In this document: one piece after another, positions 31,901 through 39,962 of the stretch | How positions within the stretch are numbered: the first letter of the stretch is position 1 | Layout of the letters: each line of letters begins with the position of its first letter | Assembly (NCBI GenBank): GCA_002411105.1 | Contig: DHQX01000032.1 | Span: 521-53,749 of the forward strand | DNA length: 53,229 bases | From: Christensenella sp. UBA5327 | GTDB lineage: Bacteria > Bacillota > Clostridia > Christensenellales > Aristaeellaceae | Direction: 5' to 3' | Position numbers and translations under genes: made by a program | Notes under the pieces: generated by a model | What the model was told of the DNA's origin: nothing | Seen by the model: the letters and a program-made list of their open reading frames with translations, nothing else | The model's database searches: none

Positions 31901-32827
31901 TCACCTTAAATCGATTCTGGGGTCGAGCAGTTTGTAGAGGATGTCGCTGAGCAGGTTGAGGGAGATGATCAGCGTGGCCAGGAAAATGGTAACTCCCATG
32001 ATCATCATATAGTCAGTGCGCATCATGGAGTTGACAAACAGGCGGCCGAGGCCTGGGACAGCGAAGATGTTCTCCACCACCATGGAGCCGGTGAGGATGT
32101 AGGCCATCATGGGGCCGGCATAGGTCACCACCGGGCCCAGGGCGTTTTTGAGCGCGTGTTTATAGATGATTTTGGGGCGGGGAAGGCCTTTGGCCCTGGC
32201 AGTACGCACATAGTCTTGCCCCAGCACATCCAGCATGGCTGAACGCTCAAGGCGCGTGGTGTATGCCATGGGGTAGAGGGATAGGGAGATGATAGGCAGC
32301 ACCAATCCTCCCGGCTGGGAGCCCATGGTGGGGAACCAGCGCAACCTAAGAGCAAAAATGAGCAGAAACAGCGTAGCTACCACAAAAGAAGGCATGGAAA
32401 CCAGGGCTGTGGTGACCACCTGGATGATCTTATCCGGCCATCGTCCCCGGGTGAGGGCGGCAAAAGCGCCTAGGACGACCCCCAGAGTAAGCGCGATGAT
32501 GGCGGCTGAAAGGCCAATGGTGGCCGAATAACCAAAGGCATCGCCAATCAACTCTGACACGGTTTTCCCCACCCAGGCTGTTGACAAACCAAAATCAAGA
32601 TGGAACAGGTTGCCCAGATAGTTGAAAAACTGGACAATTACGGGTTTGTCAAAGCCATATTTTGCTTCCAGGGCCCGGATAGTGGCATCGTTAAGGGCTT
32701 TTTCGGCCGAGAAGGGACTAGCCGGAATAGCATGCATAATAAAAAAGGTGAGAGCAATGACCAGAAAGATGGTGAAGATCGCCATGCCGAATCGCTTCAG
32801 CAGGTATAGAAGGAAGCGTGAGGACAC
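31901..32827 (-). CDS. oppB: Oligopeptide ABC transporter permease, OppB type
   Basis: First gene of the opp operon, 308 residues. The start is GTG 32827, five bases after AAGGAGG; this gives the expected N terminus SSRFLLYLLKRFGMAIFTIFLVIALTFFIMH. The EAA loop is YVRTARAKGLPRPKIIYKHALKNAL, and the end DILYKLLDPRIDLR is typical of OppB. With OppC it forms the peptide channel. Confidence 0.94.
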   Translation of the reverse strand: MSSRFLLYLLKRFGMAIFTIFLVIALTFFIMHAIPASPFSAEKALNDATIRALEAKYGFDKPVIVQFFNYLGNLFHLDFGLSTAWVGKTVSELIGDAFGYSATIGLSAAIIALTLGVVLGAFAALTRGRWPDKIIQVVTTALVSMPSFVVATLFLLIFALRLRWFPTMGSQPGGLVLPIISLSLYPMAYTTRLERSAMLDVLGQDYVRTARAKGLPRPKIIYKHALKNALGPVVTYAGPMMAYILTGSMVVENIFAVPGLGRLFVNSMMRTDYMMIMGVTIFLATLIISLNLLSDILYKLLDPRIDLR

Positions 32828-32862
32828 AATATCCTCCTTTCGAGTACAGAAAATTTTGAATA

Positions 32863-32890
32863 ATGATACATGGTTTTTGTTAGTTGTCAA
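32863..32890 (-). promoter_or_regulatory. opp operon promoter
   Basis: Consensus TTGACA (32885-32890), 16-base spacer, TATCAT (32863-32868), about 36 bases upstream of oppB. AT-rich surroundings reach to about 32990. Confidence 0.75.
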
Positions 32891-32993
32891 TCCAGGCGGT
32901 CTTGTAACGTTTTAAACTTCCTACATCTTAGCAAAGATCGAAGCGGTGTGCAAGAACAAAAAACAAACAAAATGAGTTGTTTTGGAATTAAAG

Positions 32994-33026
32994 AGCCTTT
33001 GATTCGTTCAGTCACGCTCAAAGGCT
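32994..33026 (-). terminator. Terminator of the decayed oxidoreductase gene
   Basis: Nine-base stem AGCCTTTGA / TCAAAGGCT (32994-33002 and 33018-33026) followed on the minus strand by CTTTAATT. It overlaps the end of the pseudogene. Confidence 0.55.
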
Positions 33027-33503
33027 TGGTAGCCGGATCGTGATGGCCATAGCACCAGGCCAGTTCATATGGGTTGTTAGGGTTGCGTAGCAGTTCCCAC
33101 CAAAGGTCACCAGGTCATAGATTCCTTATTCCAGGGCATTGATGATCAGCTGATCCTCATCCAGGAAGTAAGTTGGTGACGGCCTTGCGCCTGGCGCGGT
33201 TGATTTACAGCGCGGGTACTGCACCCTGGGACTTGATGACCTGGATCAATTGCTTCATCCAAGCCATCTGGGCATCGTCCCACAGCCCCAGTCATTCATC
33301 GGTGATGCGGACCTCATTGCGGATGCCGATGGCCTCCGCAATGATAAGCCCCACCTGCCCTATGGCCGGGCGGCGTAGCGAGCCAGGTGAAAGGGGCCAC
33401 CATGCCGCTGTTTTCTTTGGCAGAATACATGCATAGGGGCAGCATCACAAAGCGGTTCTTCAGCACCATGTTTTTGATGGTGACGGATTTCAAAGGCTTT
33501 CAT
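33020..33503 (-). pseudogene. Decayed NADH:flavin oxidoreductase (old yellow enzyme, YqjM/NamA-like)
   Basis: Reading the minus strand in several frames restores pieces of the family in order. After the start at 33503 (good GGAGG upstream) a frame change gives KSVTIKNMVLKNRFVMLPLCMYSAKENSGMV. A second change gives GQVGLIIAEAIGIRNEVRITDE, a stop codon, then LGLWDDAQMAWMKQLIQVIKSQGA, a stop, and INRARRKAVTN. The middle ~200 residues are missing, and the C-terminal piece ELLRNPNNPYELAW follows. The intact family is about 340 residues; under 165 codons remain, with at least two frameshifts, several stops and a large deletion. It lies 28 bases downstream of the DUF1846 gene. This accounts for most of the 700-base gap between oppB and 33532. 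Confidence 0.85.
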
Positions 33504-33531
33504 GAGCGGCCTCCTTTGTGCGTTTTTTCAC

Positions 33532-35013
33532 TCAGCCATGATAGAGCTTGCGCGTCTGATACTTGGGGTCGCAGGTGAGGTTGACGCCCAGGCGGCGAAA
33601 CACGTTTTCATCCACCGCCGAGAGGATCACCGAGGTGTGCACCTCACAGCCCTGAAGCCGCGGCAGCTGGGCCAGCGCCAGCGCCGCCAGGGAGCTCTGG
33701 GCAGCGGTGATGGACAGGGCCACCAGCACCTCATCGGTGTGCAGGCGGGGGTTGCGGTTGCCCAAATACTTCAGCTTCAAATCCTGCACCGGGCCTATCA
33801 CCTCAGGCGGGATCAGCTTTTCCGCCTTGGGGATACCGGCCAGGAACTTCAGCGCGTTTATAACCAGGGCTGCTGAGGCGCCCAGCAGCGGCGAGGTTTT
33901 GCCGGTGACGATCTCCCCGCTGGACAGCTGGATGGCGGCAGCCGGCCCGCCGGTGGCGTCCGCCCGCTTGCGGCTGGCAGCGATCACCGGGCGGTCATCG
34001 TCGGAGAGCTTCAGCTGCTGCATGAGCAGGTGGAGCTTGGCCACCTCTTCCTCGGCCACATTGCCCCGGCGCTGCTCGCACAGGCTGGTGTAGAGCCGTC
34101 TGATCACCTCCTGCTTGGCGGCAGCCTCCACCAGCGCCTCATCGGTGATGCAGTAGCCCACCATGTTCACCCCCATGTCTGTGGGCGACTGGTAGGGCAT
34201 CTCCCCCCAGATCTTTTCCAGGATGGTGCGCAGGATGGGAAAGACCTCGATGTCCCGGTTGTAGTTGGTGGCGGTCACCTGGTAGGCCTCCAGATGGAAG
34301 GGGTCAAGGGCGTTCACGTCCCCCAGGTCCACTGTCGCCGCCTCATAGGCCACGTTCACCGGGTGCTTGAGCGGCAGATTCCAGATGGGGAAAGTCTCAA
34401 ACTTAGCGTAGCCGGCCTTCACCCCCCGCTGGTGCTCCTGATAGAGCTGGGACATGCACACCGCCATCTTGCCTGAGCCTGGCCCCGGCGCTGTCACCAG
34501 CACCAGGGGACGGGTGGTCTCCACAAAGTCGTTCTTGCCATAGCCCTTGTCGCTCACCACCAAATCCACATTGGTGGGGTAGCCTTCGATGAAATAGTGC
34601 TGATACACCTTGACGCCCTGGGTCCTGAGCTTCCGTCGGAAGAGCTGAGCATGGCGCTGGTTGTGCCAGTGGGTGATCACCACCGATCCCACCTTCATCT
34701 GCGCCGCGTCAAAGGCGTCTATCAGGCGCAGCGCGTCCTGGTCATAGGTGATGCCCAGGTCGCCCCGCACCTTGTTTTTCTCGATATCGTCGGCGCTGAT
34801 GACCAGGATGATCTCAATTTGATCCTTGAGCTTGGCCAGCATGCTGATCTTGCTGTCAGGCAAAAACCCAGGCAGCACCCGGGCGGCGTGATTGTCGTCA
34901 AACAGCTTGCCTCCCAGCTCCAGATACAGCTTCCCGCCAAATTGATTCACCCGCTCCATGATCTTCTCCGACTGGGTGCGGGTGTATAGCTCATGATCAA
35001 ATCCGATGCGCAT
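33532..35013 (-). CDS. DUF1846 (UPF0371) protein
   Basis: A 493-residue cytoplasmic protein from ATG 35013 (GAGGAGGGG upstream). It matches the DUF1846 family closely along its whole length: MRIGFDHELYTRTQSEKI, then VKVYQHYFIEGYPTNVDLVVSDKGYGKNDFVETTRPLVLVTAPGPGSGKMAVCMSQLYQ, FETFPIWNLPLKHPVNVAYEAATVDLGDVN, and YNRDIEVFPIL. The APGPGSGK segment resembles a phosphate-binding loop. Structures of the family exist but the reaction is, to my knowledge, unassigned. The pseudogene downstream may once have been co-transcribed. Confidence 0.92.
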   Translation of the reverse strand: MRIGFDHELYTRTQSEKIMERVNQFGGKLYLELGGKLFDDNHAARVLPGFLPDSKISMLAKLKDQIEIILVISADDIEKNKVRGDLGITYDQDALRLIDAFDAAQMKVGSVVITHWHNQRHAQLFRRKLRTQGVKVYQHYFIEGYPTNVDLVVSDKGYGKNDFVETTRPLVLVTAPGPGSGKMAVCMSQLYQEHQRGVKAGYAKFETFPIWNLPLKHPVNVAYEAATVDLGDVNALDPFHLEAYQVTATNYNRDIEVFPILRTILEKIWGEMPYQSPTDMGVNMVGYCITDEALVEAAAKQEVIRRLYTSLCEQRRGNVAEEEVAKLHLLMQQLKLSDDDRPVIAASRKRADATGGPAAAIQLSSGEIVTGKTSPLLGASAALVINALKFLAGIPKAEKLIPPEVIGPVQDLKLKYLGNRNPRLHTDEVLVALSITAAQSSLAALALAQLPRLQGCEVHTSVILSAVDENVFRRLGVNLTCDPKYQTRKLYHG

Positions 35014-35030
35014 GTCCCCTCCTCAATGAA

Positions 35031-35056
35031 AAGGGCACACTGGTATCTGTGCCCTT
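35031..35056 (-). terminator. Hairpin terminator between the baeRF-type and DUF1846 genes
   Basis: Nine-base stem AAGGGCACA / TGTGCCCTT followed on the minus strand by TTCATT and, 17 bases later, the DUF1846 start. On the plus strand GTTTTTTC follows. It probably ends the upstream minus-strand transcript. A 10-base palindrome CAGGCGCCTG lies beside it. Confidence 0.6.
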
Positions 35057-35138
35057 GTTTTTTCAGGCGCCTGAGCGCCTTCTAACAGCCTGTTTCATTG
35101 TAGCGCAGGGGACCGGGGTTTGCAAGGCGCAAAAACGC

Positions 35139-36218
35139 TCAGAACCGCAGCAGCGCCATCCGGCCGCCCAGAGCGTCCAGGGTGTCCCAGTCCAGGGAGA
35201 AGACCTCACCGCCGTTTAACAGCACCTGTTCAGCCGCCTCATCCAGCGCCTGCCGCTCGTTTTCCTTTGGCGTGCCCGGCACGAGCAGGGTTTCCACCCT
35301 ACCCTCCCGGGCGGCCTCCCGCAAGGCGCCCAGGTCGGCTGCCACCCGGTTTTCCTTTCGTTTGTTGCTGATGGTGGTGCGCAGGGCCCCAAGGGCTTTC
35401 TCTTGATGGGGCTGCATGATCCTGCGCAGCATCTCCTGCAGCTCCTTTTGCTCCATGGCATCCAGCGGTTTTTCGATGGCGCCCTCCAGGTAAAAGTCGC
35501 CCTTGGCCAGCTGGCGGAACTCCGCCAGGTTGCTCTGGGTGCCCGCCAGGATCAGAGGAAGCCCGGTATCCCGGTAGAGCTTGGCAAAAGCGCCGTCCAG
35601 GTAGCGGAAATACTTCTCGCGGTCCTTCTCTATTTCCTCCGGCCTTGCCCGGTGCCCATGATGGGTGCCGATGAGGCCGGAATAGGTGCCCACATTGAGG
35701 TTGGAGCCAGCGTCAAAGTCATCAAACAGCTCGGGAAAGCTGGCCTTGATGTCGGGCAGCTCCACCTGCTCCACGCCCTCCCGGCTCACCTGATGCACGG
35801 TGAAGCGGTCCCGGCTGATGTCCGCCAGGTAGGCCTGGGAGATGGACTGCAGCATGGGGTAAATAGGCGGCAGATGATACTGGCTGCCCACGGTGTTCAT
35901 CGGGCCCACGGGCGCGTCCAGCCGGAAGGTGGCCATTGTATTCCCGCCCGCAAGAACCGCCAACCCCTCGGTGGTGTGGTTCCAGAAGTCGGTGTCCTCC
36001 AGCAACTCCTGGAGGCGCTCCAACATCTCCTGCCACTCCCGGCGCGGGTAGGCGGCTGCCAGCTTGGCCTCCGCCTCCTGGAGCTGGTTCTTGTAGGCAA
36101 TGGGGTCCCGCCGGTTGTCCGGAAACGCCCGGTGGGTGGGGATGAAAATGGATACCCGCGGTCCCTGTGCCTTAAGCAGTTCAGCCATCTGCGTATCGCG
36201 TTTATTTAAGTCAATCAT
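35139..36218 (-). CDS. baeRF-type (bacterial archaeo-eukaryotic release-factor-like) protein
   Basis: A 359-residue soluble protein from ATG 36218 (AAGGAGG four bases upstream). The order of segments (GPRVSIFIPTHRAFPDNRRDPIAYKNQLQEAEAKL, GLAVLAGGN, a middle domain with IGTHHGHRARPEEIEKDREKYFRYLDGAFAKLYRDTGLPLILAGTQSNLAEFRQ, and LREAAREGRVETLLVPGT) matches bacterial relatives of eRF1/Pelota. These are proposed to act on stalled ribosomes or nucleotide signals. The GTHHGHR stretch is a plausible functional loop. Which baeRF subfamily (6 or 7) cannot be fixed by eye. Confidence 0.75.
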   Translation of the reverse strand: MIDLNKRDTQMAELLKAQGPRVSIFIPTHRAFPDNRRDPIAYKNQLQEAEAKLAAAYPRREWQEMLERLQELLEDTDFWNHTTEGLAVLAGGNTMATFRLDAPVGPMNTVGSQYHLPPIYPMLQSISQAYLADISRDRFTVHQVSREGVEQVELPDIKASFPELFDDFDAGSNLNVGTYSGLIGTHHGHRARPEEIEKDREKYFRYLDGAFAKLYRDTGLPLILAGTQSNLAEFRQLAKGDFYLEGAIEKPLDAMEQKELQEMLRRIMQPHQEKALGALRTTISNKRKENRVAADLGALREAAREGRVETLLVPGTPKENERQALDEAAEQVLLNGGEVFSLDWDTLDALGGRMALLRF

Positions 36219-36276
36219 AGTGCCTCCTTACAAAATCGAGATGAATAACCCCTTATAGGAGAACTATACCCGTTTA

Positions 36277-36297
36277 TGCAAAAAGGCTGATAAAGCC
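36277..36297 (-). terminator. Short terminator after nrdB
   Basis: Minus-strand AGGCT-TTATC-AGCCT followed by TTTTG, right after the stop codon. The stem is only five bases, so it may be weak. Confidence 0.5.
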
Positions 36298-37341
36298 TTA
36301 CAGATCATCCACCAGAGCGCCCGACTTGGCGTAGGCGGTGGAGCGCGCCTCAAAAAAGTCGGTCTTGATCATGTTGGCGTTGGAATACTGGCTGACCCAC
36401 TTCATGGTGTCGGGCTCCTTGTCGTGCCCGGCGTAGATGGGCTCCAGGCCGATGTTGGTGGCCCTGAGGTTTCCCAGATATTTGATATAATCGCTCACCA
36501 TCTGCCCGGTCAGGCCCTGGATGTCCTCGCCAATCGCGTATTGGCCCCAGGCGATCTCCTGCTCGCAGCCCTCCCTGATCATCTCCCGGTACATGGCCTT
36601 CATCTCAGGGGTGAACAGATCCGGTTCCTCCTTTTCCAGCTCCGCAATGATGTTGCGGAACAGATACAGGTGGGTGGCCTCGTCCCGGTTGATGTAGCGA
36701 ATTTGCTGGACAGAGCCGGGCATGCGGTTGTTGCGGCCCAGGTTGTAAAAGAACATGAAGCCGGAGTAGAAATAGACCCCTTCCAGGATGTAGTTGCCCA
36801 TCACCGCGCGCATGAAGTTGGTGAGGGATTTCTCCTCCTGAAAGGCGTTGTAGATATCGCCGATAAAGGTGTTGCGGCGCAGCAGGCGCTCGTCATCCTT
36901 CCACTGGAAGAGCACCGCGTCCCGCTCATGGGGCTCACAGATGGAGTCCAGCATGTAAGAATAGCTCTGGGAGTGGATAGCCTCCTGGTAGGTCTGAATG
37001 CACAGGCACAGGTTCACCTCGTTGGCGGTGATGTATTCGCCGATGTTGGGCAGGTTGGCGGTCTGGATGCTGTCCAGGAAAATCAGGAAAGACAGCACCT
37101 TGTCATAGGCCCGGCGCTCAGCGGGCGGGAGCTGGGGGTATTGTTTTTTGTCGGTGGCCAGGTTGATCTCCTCCGGGATCCAGAAGTTGTTCATCGCCTG
37201 GCGGTACCAGGGGGAGACCCACTGGTATTTCATGTTGTTGAAGTCGTTGAGGTTGGTGGTGTTGCCGCCGATCATCCGGCGCAGGTGGACCTCGGTGTCG
37301 CCCTTGGGGTTGAACAGGGGCTTTTTAATCAACTGACTCAT
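36298..37341 (-). CDS. nrdB: Class I ribonucleotide reductase beta subunit
   Basis: Small, radical-bearing subunit that supplies the tyrosyl radical for deoxyribonucleotide synthesis; 347 residues. The di-metal ligands can be placed: Asp90 (FLIFLDSIQ), Glu120 and His123 (QEAIHSQSY), Glu187 (YILEGVYF), Glu221 and His224 (RDEATHL). The radical tyrosine Tyr127 is present, so this is not an Ic-type radical-free subunit. The C-terminal tail needed to dock the alpha subunit is intact. Remarkably no alpha-subunit gene adjoins it; the flanking genes are a PHP phosphoesterase, 30 bases upstream, and the baeRF-type gene. AGGAGG precedes ATG 37341. Confidence 0.94.
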   Translation of the reverse strand: MSQLIKKPLFNPKGDTEVHLRRMIGGNTTNLNDFNNMKYQWVSPWYRQAMNNFWIPEEINLATDKKQYPQLPPAERRAYDKVLSFLIFLDSIQTANLPNIGEYITANEVNLCLCIQTYQEAIHSQSYSYMLDSICEPHERDAVLFQWKDDERLLRRNTFIGDIYNAFQEEKSLTNFMRAVMGNYILEGVYFYSGFMFFYNLGRNNRMPGSVQQIRYINRDEATHLYLFRNIIAELEKEEPDLFTPEMKAMYREMIREGCEQEIAWGQYAIGEDIQGLTGQMVSDYIKYLGNLRATNIGLEPIYAGHDKEPDTMKWVSQYSNANMIKTDFFEARSTAYAKSGALVDDL

Positions 37342-37371
37342 GGTTTCTCCTCCTGATATGACATGCTTTAT

Positions 37372-38256
37372 TTATGATACCTGAATCGGGTTCAGCCAGG
37401 CCTTTTTGCCCGCCTGGTCGATCGCCACCACGCGCACAAAGCGCTCGCCATAGTCCAGGCGCACCTGGTAGCTGGCCTGGGTCAGGCCCTCGCCTGACAC
37501 GCAGCGCTGCGGCGCCCAGGGCATATTGGAATGGAAGGTGATGTGCCTGACGGGGCTTGTTTTCACGTTCACAAAACCATTTTCATAATGAGCCTCCAGG
37601 ATGCGCGGGCCCTGGGAGGCGTGGTAATCCCCATTTTTAAGGGCCGCCATGATGCTGGCCCTGTTTTTCCTGGCGTTTAGATAGATGAAGCCCTCAAAGG
37701 CCTCCTGGCCGTAGTAGTGGCTGTCATCCGTGGCGATGGTGGGCAGCAGCATGCCCTCTGAGGCCGCAAGGTCAAGCAAATAGGTAGCGTCCGCCCGGTC
37801 CGGGTTGTAGGGCGGGTGGGAGACGCTGTTGTAGATCTCCACCCCGTTCAGGCGCTTCATGGCAAGCAGGGTATCCAGCCGGTTCATGGACCAGTGGGGG
37901 TGGCACAGATAGCTTAGACCGCCTGATTGATGCACTGCGTCAATAAACCCCTGGGCGCTGTCATCCGCATGCCGGGCATACGAAAAGCCCTCTCCCATGC
38001 CGATTCCCAGCAGGTGGACAGCCTCCCCGTGCCGCTTGACACGCACATCCCACTCCATGCCCGGCAGCAGCAGCATCCCACCCCGGTAGCTTTTTTCTAT
38101 TGTCAATACCCGGTGATCGGTGATCGCCACCGCGTCATATCCTGCCTGCTCATAGGCCTTCAGGGCCTCCAGGGGCATCCGTTCCCCATCGCTCATGGTG
38201 GTGTGCATGTGCAGGTTCAGTTTCAGGGGCTTCTCATCCAGTGCAAAAAAACGCAT
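37372..38256 (-). CDS. PHP-domain metal-dependent phosphoesterase
   Basis: A 294-residue protein. The PHP fold is shown by LNLHMHTTMSDGERMPLEALKAYEQAGYDAVAITDHRVL (HxH and TDH metal ligands), LPGMEWDV, LCHPHWS, VEIYNS and TDDSHYYG. These supply most of the nine metal ligands expected for a trinuclear site. A C-terminal beta-sandwich-like segment (from about 205) resembles those of PHP proteins that act on small phosphates or nucleotides. The ribosome binding site and start codon are buried in an 11-base hairpin that is followed by a T-run (see 38247-38293). This suggests expression is controlled at this point. Located between a sigma/anti-sigma pair and nrdB. Confidence 0.9.
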   Translation of the reverse strand: MRFFALDEKPLKLNLHMHTTMSDGERMPLEALKAYEQAGYDAVAITDHRVLTIEKSYRGGMLLLPGMEWDVRVKRHGEAVHLLGIGMGEGFSYARHADDSAQGFIDAVHQSGGLSYLCHPHWSMNRLDTLLAMKRLNGVEIYNSVSHPPYNPDRADATYLLDLAASEGMLLPTIATDDSHYYGQEAFEGFIYLNARKNRASIMAALKNGDYHASQGPRILEAHYENGFVNVKTSPVRHITFHSNMPWAPQRCVSGEGLTQASYQVRLDYGERFVRVVAIDQAGKKAWLNPIQVS

Positions 38257-38293
38257 CCTTCACCTCGTCAGTTCATCTCACCAGGTGAAGGAT
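38247..38293 (-). promoter_or_regulatory. Terminator/attenuator hairpin covering the PHP gene start
   Basis: On the minus strand ATCCTTCACCT (38283-38293) pairs perfectly with AGGTGAAGGAT (38255-38265) across a 17-base loop. The right arm contains the ribosome binding site AGGTGA and the first two bases of the ATG. It is followed by GCG and seven T residues, which encode Arg-Phe-Phe. Folded, it would both terminate transcripts from the sigma operon and hide the start. Confidence 0.7.
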
Positions 38294-38317
38294 AGCATGA
38301 TGCCGGGGGCCTTGCAA

Positions 38318-39367
38318 TCAGTTGATACGTTTATCAGGCTTTCCCAGCCAGTACACCACCCAGGCGGCAAACAGGAAGACGGCGGCGCTCAGAATATAGC
38401 CCATGTCCCGCCACATCTCCCAGGAAACATTGGTAAAGCCCCTGATCAGCAGGTGCCCGGCTGCCCAGGAAAGCGGCAGCCCCAGAAGGAGTATCAGCAC
38501 CCGGCGCGGTTTCTCCTTCTTTCTGAGGAAAAACAACGGGATCGCGATTAGCACCGCCAGGGCCAAAGCCAGCATCACATAATAGGCCAGCGCCAGGCGC
38601 GGCAGCGTCATGCGGCCACCATGAGGAATGGGATCAGGGCCATGGACCAACCTGTCCATGCGGTCAGGCTCCAGGTAGTAAACCGCGGCTTTCTTCCCCT
38701 TTTCCACGGCGGTATACAGCTTCGCTTGCCCCTGGTGATCTGTCCGGGCAAAGGGATAGGAGTAGATCTGCAGGTCAAAGGACTGGATGCTTCCGTCCTC
38801 GCCGTCCGGCACCCCTGTATAGGACAGGCTGGCGCCATATCCCGGGGCAAAGGTGACTTCAAGCAGGGTATCCGGCAGCGTGGTCTCCCCGCCGCTATGC
38901 CTGCCAGGGCGCAGCATTTCCTTGATGAGGCTGTCATTCCCCGATGCCATCAGCGTTTCAGCTGCCACGCCCAGGATGCCTGCCCGGGCTAACATATCAA
39001 TGGTTTCCTCATTCATCTCCCCGCTGAGTAGATCCGCCACCATTATCTCCCGGATGGAAAACAGATCCTCCGTATAGGGCACATACCGGGGCGTGGTGAA
39101 AGCGGAGAAGGCGGCGGTGGCAAAGGCCAGCACCAGAAACAGCGCCAATAGCGCCGCGCGCAGCCGCTGCATTTTGATATTCCGGCTGATTTTCTTCATG
39201 GGAAGCGCCACGGGTTTATCCCCAGACATCTCCCGCTTCAACTCCTCAAGCGCCGCCTGGCAACCTGGGCAGGTGTCCAGGTGTTCCTCCACCAGCTTCC
39301 CGGACGCCTCACTTGCCAGGCCCTCCGCATACAGCGGCAGCAGGTCTTTAATCACATCACAGGTCAT
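38318..39367 (-). CDS. Zinc-finger anti-sigma factor
   Basis: A 349-residue membrane protein overlapping the sigma gene by 11 bases. The N-terminal ZAS domain is MTCDVIKDLLPLYAEGLAS followed by HLDTCPGCQAALEEL, giving the HxxxCxxC zinc motif typical of anti-sigma factors. One membrane helix lies at about 70-92 and three or more at 254-340, with an extracytoplasmic domain between (RYVPYTEDLFSIREIMV, then a beta-rich part with DLQIYSYPFARTDHQG). It should hold the adjacent sigma factor inactive until an envelope signal arrives. Confidence 0.88.
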   Translation of the reverse strand: MTCDVIKDLLPLYAEGLASEASGKLVEEHLDTCPGCQAALEELKREMSGDKPVALPMKKISRNIKMQRLRAALLALFLVLAFATAAFSAFTTPRYVPYTEDLFSIREIMVADLLSGEMNEETIDMLARAGILGVAAETLMASGNDSLIKEMLRPGRHSGGETTLPDTLLEVTFAPGYGASLSYTGVPDGEDGSIQSFDLQIYSYPFARTDHQGQAKLYTAVEKGKKAAVYYLEPDRMDRLVHGPDPIPHGGRMTLPRLALAYYVMLALALAVLIAIPLFFLRKKEKPRRVLILLLGLPLSWAAGHLLIRGFTNVSWEMWRDMGYILSAAVFLFAAWVVYWLGKPDKRIN

Positions 39368-39845
39368 CCTGTTCCTCCCATTCCTCGCGGATCATCTTGC
39401 GGGCCCGGTGATAGACCACGCAGGCCCAGTTGGCGTTTCGTCCAAACAGCGCGCCGATTTCCTGAAAAGGCAGCCCGCCCCACACCCTCAGCGCAAACAC
39501 CTGGCGGTGAGGTTCCTTCATGCGGCTGGCGAGCGTCATCAGGTCGCGGGCCTCTTCCCGGTCAAGGAGGGCGGCCACCTGATCCTCTCCCTCGGGCTCT
39601 GGCAAATGTTCCAGGGGCACCAGGCGCTTGTGCTTTCTCAGGTGGCTCAGGTACAGGTTTTTGGTGATCTGGCACAGCCACACCCGGATCTCGCACTCGC
39701 CGCGGAAGCGGTCTATCGCGTCCATGGCTTTTAAAAAGGTGTCGCTGGTCAAATCCTCGGCCAGCGCCTCATCCCTCGCCAATTTCAGCGCGAAGCGATA
39801 TACGTCCTGAAAATAGGCCCGGTATACCGCCTCAAACCCCCGCAC
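39357..39845 (-). CDS. ECF-type RNA polymerase sigma factor
   Basis: A 162-residue sigma factor beginning at GTG 39845 (GTGGGGGAAAG upstream). Region 2 is YRFALKLARDEALAEDLTSDTFLKAMDAIDRFRGECEIRVWLCQITKNLYLSHLRK. Region 4 is MKEPHRQVFALRVWGGLPFQEIGALFGRNANWACVVYHRARKMIREEW. Coupled to a zinc-finger anti-sigma factor. The 90 bases upstream, shared with the divergent cinA, contain a CGTCC element but no convincing autoregulated ECF promoter. Confidence 0.92.
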   Translation of the reverse strand: MRGFEAVYRAYFQDVYRFALKLARDEALAEDLTSDTFLKAMDAIDRFRGECEIRVWLCQITKNLYLSHLRKHKRLVPLEHLPEPEGEDQVAALLDREEARDLMTLASRMKEPHRQVFALRVWGGLPFQEIGALFGRNANWACVVYHRARKMIREEWEEQDDL

Positions 39846-39928
39846 CTTTCCCCCACCTGCCTTTCACCCATAGGACGCACGAAAACCAGGAACATGACAC
39901 GATGACATTTATTTTAGCACAGAGGTCG

Positions 39929-39937
39929 TGGTACAAT
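39929..39937 (+). promoter_or_regulatory. Extended -10 promoter of cinA
   Basis: TGGTACAAT; 25 bases before the cinA start, without a clear -35 (TTATTT at the right distance). Confidence 0.45.
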
Positions 39938-39962
39938 GCCCCAAGATGGGAGGGCAAAGCCA

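Noticed and set aside
35031..35070. Riboswitch upstream of DUF1846
   Set aside because: Only a simple nine-base hairpin and a short palindrome are seen. A terminator for the preceding gene explains them.
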